From the NCBI GenBank assembly GCA_902490095.1, contig CABUCQ010000012.1, forward strand, positions 1 through 27,481: a DNA stretch of 27,481 bases, written 5' to 3'. The notes below the pieces were generated by a model, which was given only the letters and a program-made list of their open reading frames with translations, was not told the origin of the DNA and ran no database searches. This document shows positions 14,860-21,917 of the stretch, in pieces. A program made the translations under genes and the position numbers. The number at the start of each line of letters is the position of its first letter. Positions within the stretch are counted from its first letter, which is position 1. The stretch comes from an uncultured Collinsella sp. GTDB lineage: Bacteria > Actinomycetota > Coriobacteriia > Coriobacteriales > Coriobacteriaceae.

Positions 14860-16875
14860 CTACATCACCTCCGCGTGAGGGGTCAAACCATTTGCCTTGA
14901 GCACCTCGTCGGGGAGCTCGGAATAGAAGTGCTCGGTGCCGGGCACGCGCTTGAAGACCGGACGGGTGTCCAGGCCAATACGCGGGTGGCTCGAGCGGGG
15001 CGCGAAGCGATCGCCCTTGGGGAAATCGCGCGGGCTCGGAACGGCGCCGGGCACCTGGTGCAGGCGGCCCGAACCGCTCTCGATGGACAGAACGGAACCC
15101 AGAAGACCGCGGGTGTACTCGTGGATCGGGTTAGTGAGCAGCTCCTTGGTGGGCGCCTGCTCGATAACCTGGCCAGCGTACATAACCGTGATGTTATGGG
15201 CGACCTCAGCGACCAGAGCCAGGTCATGCGAAACGAAGATCATGGCAAAGCCGAGCTTGGCCTGAAGATCGTTGAGCAGCTTGATGACCTGCTTCTGGAC
15301 GGTAACGTCCAGAGCGGTCGTGGGCTCGTCGCAGATGACCAGCTTGGGGTCGCGGGTAAGGGCCATAGCGATCAGGACACGCTGACGCTGGCCGCCGGAA
15401 AGCTCGTGCGGATAGCTCTCGAGCGTGCGCTTGGGATCGAGGCCGACGAGCTCCAGGAGCTCCTCGGCGCTGCGGGTTCCGCCGCGCTTGGTGAGCTGCT
15501 TCATCTGGGCAGAGATGAGCATGGAGGGGTTGAGCGAGGACAGGGCGTCCTGATAGACCATAGCGATATCGGTACCGCGCAGGCCGAACCACTCCTTCTT
15601 GCTCATCTTGAGCAGGTCACGGCCCTCCCAGAGGACCTCGCCGGAAAGGTGCTCGTCCTCATCGGTCAGGCCCATGATGGCCAGCGTGGTGATGGACTTA
15701 CCGCAACCGGACTCGCCCACCAGGCCCATGGTCTGACCAGGACGAACGTCAAAGTTGACATGGTCGACGACGTTGATATCACCGTGATGCTCAAACTGAA
15801 TGCAGAAGTCACGGACCGAGAGAATCGGTTCGACAGACTCGTCGGGCACGTGGCGATCGTCACGCTTGAGCTCGACATCGCGCAGGGCGCCAAGGCGAGC
15901 GGAGAGGGACTGGGCCTGCTCCTTGTAGGCGCGAACGGGGTCGGAGACCAGCAGGTCGGCCTCGCGACGCTTGGAGGAATCGGTAGGATCCAGGGCGGCG
16001 GAGGGAGCAGCGGCCATGGCGTCGGTAATGCCCTCGGAGAGGATGTTGAGCGCCAGGCAGGTGATCATGATGGCCAGGCCCGGGAACAGCGCCTGCCACC
16101 AACGGCCGGCAAGCACGCCGCCGCGGGCGTCGGCGAGGATGTTGCCCCAGGTAGCGGTGGGCTCCTGGATACCAGCGCCGATGAAGGTCAGCGAGGCCTC
16201 GAAGATGATGGCGTCGGCGACCAGGGTAACGGTGAAGACCATGATCGGGGCGATGCAGTTACGCAGAACATGCTTGATCAAAATCCACGGAGCCTTGGCG
16301 CCGGAAACGATGACCGCGCGGACATAGTCCTCGCCGTACTCGGACACGATGTTGGCGCGCACGATACGGGCAATCTGCGGAGTGTACATAAAGCCGATGG
16401 CGAAGATAATCGACGGCACGGAGTTGCCCAGGATGGAGACGAAGACGGCCGCGAGGGCGATGCCCGGGATGGACATGATGATGTCCAGGATACGCATGAT
16501 CGTCTCGGAGACGGCCTTGCGCGAAACCGCTGCAAGGGCGCCCACGACCGAGCCGCAGACCAGAGCCATGGCAGTGGCGCCAAAGCCGATAATCAGCGAG
16601 TAACGACCACCGTAGAGCATACGCGACAGAATGTCGCGACCCTTATCGTCGGTACCGAAGATAAATCCGTTGCCGGGAGCCTGGCGAGCCGTAAAGATCT
16701 CGACCGGGCTATAGGGGGCAAGAAGGGGCGCCAGGATCGCAGTCAGGGCGACCAGCACCAGCACGACGGCGGCAATCTTAGAAGACAGCGTCATCTTCTT
16801 CCAGCCACCGAGCTTGAGCCCCTTGGAGGCAGCCTTCTCGAGCTGCTCGGTTTGCTTCTCTCGAATCTTTACCAT
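14860..16875 (-). CDS. Fused ABC transporter permease and ATPase (DppC-DppD, SatC-like)
   Basis: This single 671-aa protein carries both a permease and an ATPase. Residues about 1-290 form the DppC-like permease: a first helix near 34-53, FGTDDKGRDILSR (73-85) and an EAA loop at about 182-212 that contacts the ATPase. A hydrophilic linker covers about 290-350. Residues about 350-671 form a DppD-like ATPase with Walker A GESGCGKS (387-394), signature LSGGQRQ (492-498) and Walker B LVICDEP (512-518). The C-terminal region lacks the cysteine cluster common in DppD/OppD (FAPRSSHP here). There is no frameshift; the fusion is a continuous frame. It starts 3 nt after the DppB-like gene. The same fusion is known in the H. 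ducreyi SatC subunit and in annotated actinobacterial peptide-type transporters. Confidence 0.9.
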   Translation of the reverse strand: MVKIREKQTEQLEKAASKGLKLGGWKKMTLSSKIAAVVLVLVALTAILAPLLAPYSPVEIFTARQAPGNGFIFGTDDKGRDILSRMLYGGRYSLIIGFGATAMALVCGSVVGALAAVSRKAVSETIMRILDIIMSIPGIALAAVFVSILGNSVPSIIFAIGFMYTPQIARIVRANIVSEYGEDYVRAVIVSGAKAPWILIKHVLRNCIAPIMVFTVTLVADAIIFEASLTFIGAGIQEPTATWGNILADARGGVLAGRWWQALFPGLAIMITCLALNILSEGITDAMAAAPSAALDPTDSSKRREADLLVSDPVRAYKEQAQSLSARLGALRDVELKRDDRHVPDESVEPILSVRDFCIQFEHHGDINVVDHVNFDVRPGQTMGLVGESGCGKSITTLAIMGLTDEDEHLSGEVLWEGRDLLKMSKKEWFGLRGTDIAMVYQDALSSLNPSMLISAQMKQLTKRGGTRSAEELLELVGLDPKRTLESYPHELSGGQRQRVLIAMALTRDPKLVICDEPTTALDVTVQKQVIKLLNDLQAKLGFAMIFVSHDLALVAEVAHNITVMYAGQVIEQAPTKELLTNPIHEYTRGLLGSVLSIESGSGRLHQVPGAVPSPRDFPKGDRFAPRSSHPRIGLDTRPVFKRVPGTEHFYSELPDEVLKANGLTPHAEVM

Positions 16876-16878
16876 AAT

Positions 16879-17835
16879 CTACACCGTCCTGATGCGCGGG
16901 TTGATGAGCAGGTAGAGCATGTCAACCACGATGTTGATGATGATGAAGGCAAGAGCAACGACGATAACGACGCCCTGAACCAGGTTCGCCTCGTTGCCCT
17001 GAACGCCCTGCAGAATCGCGGTGCCCATGCCGGGGAGGTTGAAGATAACCTCGATGACGACAGCGCCGCCCATGAGGTAACCGATCTTAAGACCGAGGGT
17101 GGTGACCGGGGTGATCAGCGCATTGCGAAGAACGTTGATGCCGACGACGACCTTCTCGGGAACGCCGGCGCCGCGAGCCATACGGACATAATCCTTGTCG
17201 AGCTCCTCGACCATGGCGGTACGCACGATACGAGTCATCTGGCCCGTCAGCGGAAATGCCAAGGCGATGGCGGGCATGATCATACGTCCCAGATAGCCAA
17301 CCGGATTCGTGGTGAAGTGAGGCAGAGCACCCGATGCCGGGAGCACCTTAAGGTAGGAAGAGAACAGCAGGATCAACAGAACGGCAAGCCAGAACGACGG
17401 GGTTGCCAAGCCGGCGATGGAAAAGACGCGGATCACTTGGTCCGGCCATTTGTCGCGATACAGTGCCGCGATGACGCCGAGCAAAAACGAAACGACCGCA
17501 CCGATGGCAAGACCGATGAAGGTCAGCTGCATCGTGACGGGCAGGGCCGTGGAGATGCGCTTGGCAACGGAGTTGCGAGCAGCACCATAGGTGCCCATGT
17601 CGCCATGGATCAAATCGCCCATATAGCGCACGTAGCGCACGGGCCAGGGGTCGTCCAGACCATACTTCTCATGGTACTCGGCAACCGCCTCGGGCGAGGC
17701 ACCGTCACCCAACGCCGTGTAGGCGGGGTCGGTCTTGGAGAACGACATAAGGAAGAACACCAGGACGGTGACGCCCAATGCCATGATCGGCAGCGCCACA
17801 AGACGCCTTCCAATCAAACGTAGCAAGTTGTTCAC
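16879..17835 (-). CDS. ABC transporter permease, DppB/OppB type (SatB-like)
   Basis: This 318-aa integral membrane protein has a single N-terminal helix (about residues 10-30), a periplasmic-side domain containing YGLDDPWPVRYVRYM, and then five further hydrophobic segments. The EAA coupling loop reads LDKDYVRMARGAG and then VLRNALITP. The start is a GTG at 17835 preceded by AAAGGGGAG at good spacing; the frame upstream has no better site. It would pair with the permease half of the downstream fusion protein to form the channel. A hairpin in the 157-nt gap separates it from the binding-protein gene, consistent with the binding protein being made in excess. Confidence 0.9.
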   Translation of the reverse strand: MNNLLRLIGRRLVALPIMALGVTVLVFFLMSFSKTDPAYTALGDGASPEAVAEYHEKYGLDDPWPVRYVRYMGDLIHGDMGTYGAARNSVAKRISTALPVTMQLTFIGLAIGAVVSFLLGVIAALYRDKWPDQVIRVFSIAGLATPSFWLAVLLILLFSSYLKVLPASGALPHFTTNPVGYLGRMIMPAIALAFPLTGQMTRIVRTAMVEELDKDYVRMARGAGVPEKVVVGINVLRNALITPVTTLGLKIGYLMGGAVVIEVIFNLPGMGTAILQGVQGNEANLVQGVVIVVALAFIIINIVVDMLYLLINPRIRTV

Positions 17836-17896
17836 GTTCTCTCCCCTTTCTTTTGTCGGTAGGACCAACTGGTATATGAGTACGGATACTCATTAC

Positions 17897-17930
17897 AAGA
17901 CCCGAGCGACATCGTTGCCGCCCGGGTCTT
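17897..17930 (-). other. Hairpin between the binding-protein gene and the permease gene
   Basis: A 14-bp stem forms in the minus-strand RNA (AAGACCCGGGCGGC facing GUCGCUCGGGUCUU, with two G-U pairs) around a 6-nt loop. The T-run after it is poor. Hairpins in this position commonly stabilise the binding-protein part of ABC operon messages; that role is inferred here. Confidence 0.6.
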
Positions 17931-17992
17931 TGTTTCAACTATGAGGATACGGTCCCAACGACCGACATCCTGCATACAGACTCAAGCGAGTC

Positions 17993-19606
17993 TTACGCCT
18001 TGACGGTCGCAACGCCCCTGAAGGACATGCTCGTCGTGCCGATGCCCTTGAAGCCATCGAGGGCCTCGCCGTTGGGTGCAGTGGACGGATCGTCCCAGGA
18101 AGCGGAGACGGTCTTGACGTGGACAACGGGGTACAGAACGGCGTTGTCGGCAATGATGTCGAAGCACTCGTTCCACTTCTTCTGCTGCTCGTCGCCCTCG
18201 GCGGCAAGAGCCTCGTCCATGAGGCCGTGGAGCTTCTGCCACTCAGCGGACTCCTTCCACGGGCAACGGGTCTGCATCCAGACGTTGTCGCCGTACCACC
18301 AGTTGAGCAGCAGGTCGGGGTCGGCGCCGAAGCAGGAAGGATCGCCAGGGGCAAGGAGGATATCGTAGGCCTCGCCGCCGTCGATGGCAGCGTAAGTGGC
18401 CGGCGAGGTATCGGTCTGGATGGTCACATCGAAGCCGAGAGCGTCGAGGTCGTTCTTGACCTGGGCGGCCATGCCCTTAATCTGCTCGTTGTCGGTGGTG
18501 CGCAGGGTGATGGCACCCGGGGTGATGCCAGACTCCTCGATGAGCTTCTTAGCCTTCTTGGCGTCGGTCTTGTACACCGTGGAAGCCTCATGATAGTTGG
18601 TGAAGCTCTTGGGCAGGTAGCAGCTGGCAGCGGTGGCAAGGCCGGCGAAGGTGTTGCTGACCATCTTCTCGGTGTCGAGCGCATACATGACAGCCTGACG
18701 GACCTTGACGTTGTTCCAAGGCTCCTTGGCGACGTTGAACATGATGAAGCGGGTGCCGAAACCCTGAACGTTATCGATCTTGCAGCCGGCGCTCTCGAGC
18801 TGGTCGACGGCGTCAGCGGTAACGAGCTCCATAACGAGCGTGGAGCCCTCCTGCTGAGCGGTAACGCGAGCGGTGGGGTCGGTCAGGATGCTGTACTGGA
18901 TCTTCTTATCCTCGGCAGCATACTCACCGTTGTACTCGGGGTTGGGAACCAAGGTGATCTCGGTATCGGAGATAGAGTCGTACATCCAGGGGCCGGAACC
19001 GATCGGCTGCTTGGCGCGATCCTCCTCGGTCTGGGTGGCCGGGGTAACGCGGACGATGGCCAGACGATCCTTGAGCAGGGAGAAGTTGGGGACCTTAGTC
19101 TTGACCGTCACGGTGCTGGCGTCCTTGGCCTCGATGGACTCGAAGGGCTGGAAGAACGGAGCATAGGTAGCGGAAGCGGCGCAAGCGGTGTAGGAGGCAA
19201 CGACATCGTCAGCGGTGACCTCGGTGCCATCGGAGAACTTGGCGCCCTTGCGGATGGTGACCTCGAAAGTGGTGTCGTCCACAGACTTGGGATCGTCGGT
19301 GGCGAGCTCGTTGAAGGTGCTGTAGTCGTGGTAATCGATACCGTAGAGGCCCTCGACGACGTGCCAGTTAGCACCCAGGCCCACAGCGGAGCCGGTGCTG
19401 GCGGGATCGAAGCTGGACGGAGCGTAAGCGGAACCAGCGGTGATCACGCCGCCGCCACGGTTGGCGGAATCGGTGGAGCCGGAAGCGGAACCCTCGTCGC
19501 TAGAGCTGCCACCGCAGCCAGTGAGACCAAGGCCGGCGACAGCAGCGACGCTGCCGGTGAGGCCGAGGAACGAACGCCTGGACATACCCTTGTTGATGAT
19601 GGCCAT
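17993..19606 (-). CDS. ABC transporter substrate-binding lipoprotein (SBP_bac_5), probable sialic acid binding protein (SatA-like)
   Basis: This 537-aa solute-binding lipoprotein is the first gene of the island operon. The N-terminus has a Tat motif SRRSFLGL (Arg10-Arg11), a hydrophobic stretch and lipobox LTGC with Cys31, followed by a Ser/Gly/Asp-rich tether. The body has the SBP_bac_5 layout (TFEVTIRKGAKFSDG, PIGSGPWMYD, KVRQAVMYALD). The start at 19606 is preceded by AGGAG at a 5-nt spacing. Codon use is strongly biased, suggesting high expression. The family usually binds peptides, but the H. ducreyi SatA protein of the same family binds sialic acid. The location at the head of transporter, esterase, lyase, kinase and epimerase genes supports a sugar-acid ligand. 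The ligand itself is not read from sequence. Confidence 0.85.
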   Translation of the reverse strand: MAIINKGMSRRSFLGLTGSVAAVAGLGLTGCGGSSSDEGSASGSTDSANRGGGVITAGSAYAPSSFDPASTGSAVGLGANWHVVEGLYGIDYHDYSTFNELATDDPKSVDDTTFEVTIRKGAKFSDGTEVTADDVVASYTACAASATYAPFFQPFESIEAKDASTVTVKTKVPNFSLLKDRLAIVRVTPATQTEEDRAKQPIGSGPWMYDSISDTEITLVPNPEYNGEYAAEDKKIQYSILTDPTARVTAQQEGSTLVMELVTADAVDQLESAGCKIDNVQGFGTRFIMFNVAKEPWNNVKVRQAVMYALDTEKMVSNTFAGLATAASCYLPKSFTNYHEASTVYKTDAKKAKKLIEESGITPGAITLRTTDNEQIKGMAAQVKNDLDALGFDVTIQTDTSPATYAAIDGGEAYDILLAPGDPSCFGADPDLLLNWWYGDNVWMQTRCPWKESAEWQKLHGLMDEALAAEGDEQQKKWNECFDIIADNAVLYPVVHVKTVSASWDDPSTAPNGEALDGFKGIGTTSMSFRGVATVKA

Positions 19607-19970
19607 GTCTTCTCCTATCAATAGAGAATCTTACTCGGGAGCACCTAGACGTGCCCCCGCGCAACTTGCGGACGATATATACCTTACCTACCGACGAACC
19701 CAACTGAGGTGCCGCGCTCGGCGACCGATACATACATACGCTTGAACGGTATTTACTACCGTTCACCGAATTCATTGACAAATGATTCGCCAGACAGTAT
19801 GTATCGGCGAGGTGAGATATCAGTCTTCGTCAACCCGCAGGATAGCAGGGTTTTCGCTTGGGTTAGTCAAACGTTTTAGCGTTAATAAAACCCGAAATCA
19901 GCAGGCAATCATGGCGAAATAAATGGTTGAAAATCGCGCAATCATGTATATCAGTTGTTTAGGCTCGTGT
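19607..19970. other. 364-nt non-coding region upstream of the transporter operon
   Basis: This is the only stretch of more than 300 bases without a gene. It holds the leader of the binding-protein gene, a candidate minus-strand promoter (TTGGGT, 16-nt spacer, TATATA; about 19676-19703), and the nested palindromes at 19725-19807. It also holds a small imperfect hairpin near 19834-19854 (AACCCGC/GCaGGGTT). That hairpin has TTTT on the plus-strand side and no T-run on the minus side. No convincing uvrC terminator was found, and no small coding sequence with a ribosome site. Confidence 0.6.
19725..19807. promoter_or_regulatory. Nested palindromes, candidate operator or structured leader of the transporter operon
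   Basis: An outer perfect 11-bp inverted repeat (CCGATACATAC at 19725-19735, GTATGTATCGG at 19797-19807) encloses two further palindromes. One is perfect, GAACGGTA-N5-TACCGTTC at 19744-19764. The other, CGAATtCATT-gaca-AATGATTCG at 19767-19789, has one bulge. The layout would draw as a three-way junction. The inner repeats also cover a possible minus-strand promoter (TTGTCA at 19776-19781, 17-nt spacer, TAGTAA). Paired operators for a sugar-responsive regulator are the simplest reading; an RNA leader structure is the alternative. Confidence 0.5.
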
Positions 19971-21917
19971 TTAGCTATCGGAATGGCCAGCCGCCGCCTC
20001 GGCGCGCTCGGCATTCCATGCAACGAGCGCCTCGTGGACCGCCTTGGCAACATCGGCAGGTATGCCGCGAACTTTCGCGATCTCTTGCTCGCTCGCCGCG
20101 CGCAAACGCTTCATCGAGCCAAAATGGCGCATAAGGGCACGTTTTCTGGTGGGTCCCACGCCTGGAACGTCATCGAGCACCGAAACCGTCATGGCTTTAT
20201 CGCGCAACTCACGGTGGAACGTGATGGCAAATCGGTGGGACTCATCGCGTACCTGTTTAATTAGATAGAGCGAAGCAGACCCGGTCGGCAGCACGACAGG
20301 AGTCTCGTCCCAAGGCACAAAAACTTCCTCGTCGGCCTTCGCCAAGCCACAAACTGGTATATCGAGCCCAAGAGCCTCAAGTTGCTTGATCGCAGCGGTC
20401 AATTGCGGCTTACCGCCATCGACAACGAGCAAATCGGGGCGCGAGCCAAAGCGCTCGTCGGCCATGCGCTCGGGAGCATAGCGTCGTCCCAAAACCTCGG
20501 ACATCGACACGAAGTCGTTTGCCTCGTCCAATTCGGCCTGAATTTTAAAACGACGGTACTGGCTCTTGTCGGCGCGCCCGTTGGTAAACACCACCATCGA
20601 GGCGACCGTAAAGGTGCCATGCAGTGTAGAGATATCGAAGCACTCGATACGCATCGGCGGCGCCGGCAGCGCCAGCGCGCTTTCGAGCTCCAGGAGCGCT
20701 TGATTGGTGCGGTCGTCAGCGTACCCCGTTCGCATCATGTAGCGCATGAGGGCATGGCGCGCATTTTTGGATGCCATATCGAGCAAACGGTGCTTTTCGC
20801 CACGCTGCGGCCTATGGAGATGGCAGGAACGCTCGCGCTTGCCTGCAAGCCACTCCCCCAGCGCCTCTGCATCCTCAAGCTCGACAGAGAGGTTTATCTC
20901 AGCTGGAATATCAGCCGTCTCGTCGTAATAGCGCTTAAGAAAGCCCGACTGGAGCTCTTCCTCGTCAACATCAAGACCCTTGTCGAGAATGAACTCGCAG
21001 GTGCGAACTGTTCGGCCCTCGCGAACGACGAAGACGCAAGCGGCAGAGATGGTCTCCTCGCGATAGAAACCGATGACATCGATATCGACACTGGAGGGAA
21101 AAACGACTTGCTGACGGTCGTCCAGACCCCTGATGACCTCCAAACGACGTTTGACGCGTGCCGCGCGCTCAAAGTCGAGCGCCTCGGCGGCATCCGTCAT
21201 CTCGGAGGTCAGCTCATCGACGACATCCTTGCGATGGCCCGACAAAAAGCGCTCGACGCGCTTGACGTTCTTGGCATAGTCTGCCGGAGAAATCGCGCCG
21301 ACACACGCACCCGGGCCGCGCCCGACATGGTAGTCAAAGCAGGGGCGCCCGTTTTGCGCGCAAATCATATTGACGATGTCTTCCTCGCCCTTGTGGGACT
21401 CGACGATACGACGACAACGACGCCACTCCGCACAAGAAGCCGAGCAGATCGGGATCACCTTGCGCAGCGTGTCAATGGTCTCACGCGCCGCGCGGCTGTC
21501 AGTATAGGGACCAAAATAACGCGTTCCCGGCTTATGGCGCTCACGCGTATATTTGATAGCTGGGAACAGATCGCTCTTGGTGATAGCGATAAAGGGATAG
21601 CTCTTGTCATCCTTGAGGTCGACATTAAAGTACGGATGGTATTGACCAATCAAATTGCGCTCGAGCACCAACGCCTCGTGCTCGGTCTCCACCACGATAT
21701 AGTCAAAGCTCGCCACCAGCTGCATCATCAGCGGGATCTTTTGGCGCTCATCCTGCAGCGTCACGTACTGGCGCATACGGGAACGCAGGTTTTTCGCCTT
21801 GCCAACGTAGATGACATCGCCCTTGGCATCCTTCCAAAGGTAGCATCCGGGCTGCGTGGGAACGCGCGAAACCTGCTCGGCGAGTGTTGGAATGTTGTCG
21901 TGACCGGCCACACGCAC
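19971..21917 (-). CDS. uvrC: Excinuclease ABC subunit C
   Basis: This 648-aa protein makes both incisions in nucleotide excision repair after UvrB has loaded at damage. Domains in order are an N-terminal GIY-YIG nuclease (PGCYLWKD to IYVGKAKNLRSRMRQY, about 22-51), a cysteine-containing region (158-205), a UVR helix pair that binds UvrB (LDFERAARVKRRLEVI), the RNase H-like nuclease (ECFDISTLHG) and C-terminal helix-hairpin-helix motifs (VPGVGPTRKRALMRHFGS). The start is a GTG at 21917 directly after the murJ stop; a GTG two codons later is equally possible. The cysteine region departs from the family: Gly201 stands where the RPC-x7-C-x3-C pattern has its second cysteine, and an insertion carries extra cysteines. 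It is last in a murJ-uvrC pair that abuts. Confidence 0.95.
   Translation of the reverse strand: MRVAGHDNIPTLAEQVSRVPTQPGCYLWKDAKGDVIYVGKAKNLRSRMRQYVTLQDERQKIPLMMQLVASFDYIVVETEHEALVLERNLIGQYHPYFNVDLKDDKSYPFIAITKSDLFPAIKYTRERHKPGTRYFGPYTDSRAARETIDTLRKVIPICSASCAEWRRCRRIVESHKGEEDIVNMICAQNGRPCFDYHVGRGPGACVGAISPADYAKNVKRVERFLSGHRKDVVDELTSEMTDAAEALDFERAARVKRRLEVIRGLDDRQQVVFPSSVDIDVIGFYREETISAACVFVVREGRTVRTCEFILDKGLDVDEEELQSGFLKRYYDETADIPAEINLSVELEDAEALGEWLAGKRERSCHLHRPQRGEKHRLLDMASKNARHALMRYMMRTGYADDRTNQALLELESALALPAPPMRIECFDISTLHGTFTVASMVVFTNGRADKSQYRRFKIQAELDEANDFVSMSEVLGRRYAPERMADERFGSRPDLLVVDGGKPQLTAAIKQLEALGLDIPVCGLAKADEEVFVPWDETPVVLPTGSASLYLIKQVRDESHRFAITFHRELRDKAMTVSVLDDVPGVGPTRKRALMRHFGSMKRLRAASEQEIAKVRGIPADVAKAVHEALVAWNAERAEAAAGHSDS

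Noticed and set aside
14860..16875. The permease-ATPase fusion as a sequencing or assembly artefact
   Set aside because: The frame is continuous through a hydrophilic linker with no remnant start or stop, and the same fusion architecture is known in related transporters.
13810..17823. A very long open frame on the plus strand, about 1337 codons, opposite the transporter genes
   Set aside because: It is the antisense shadow of three well-supported genes with strong codon bias. Its translation is low-complexity, rich in Gly, Asp, His and Leu, and matches no fold. It has no ribosome site.
18119..19624. A 501-codon plus-strand frame opposite the binding-protein gene
   Set aside because: It is an antisense shadow; the minus-strand gene has a clear signal peptide and ribosome site.
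19775..19803. Plus-strand promoter TTGACA-N17-TATGTA within the palindromes
   Set aside because: The -35 is perfect but the -10 matches at only three positions, and no plus-strand gene follows. It may be a by-product of the palindrome.
9128..19970. Mobile element ends, tRNA attachment site or target-site duplications flanking the island
   Set aside because: No transposase, integrase, tRNA gene or clear flanking direct repeat was seen at either boundary. The island is inferred only from gene order.
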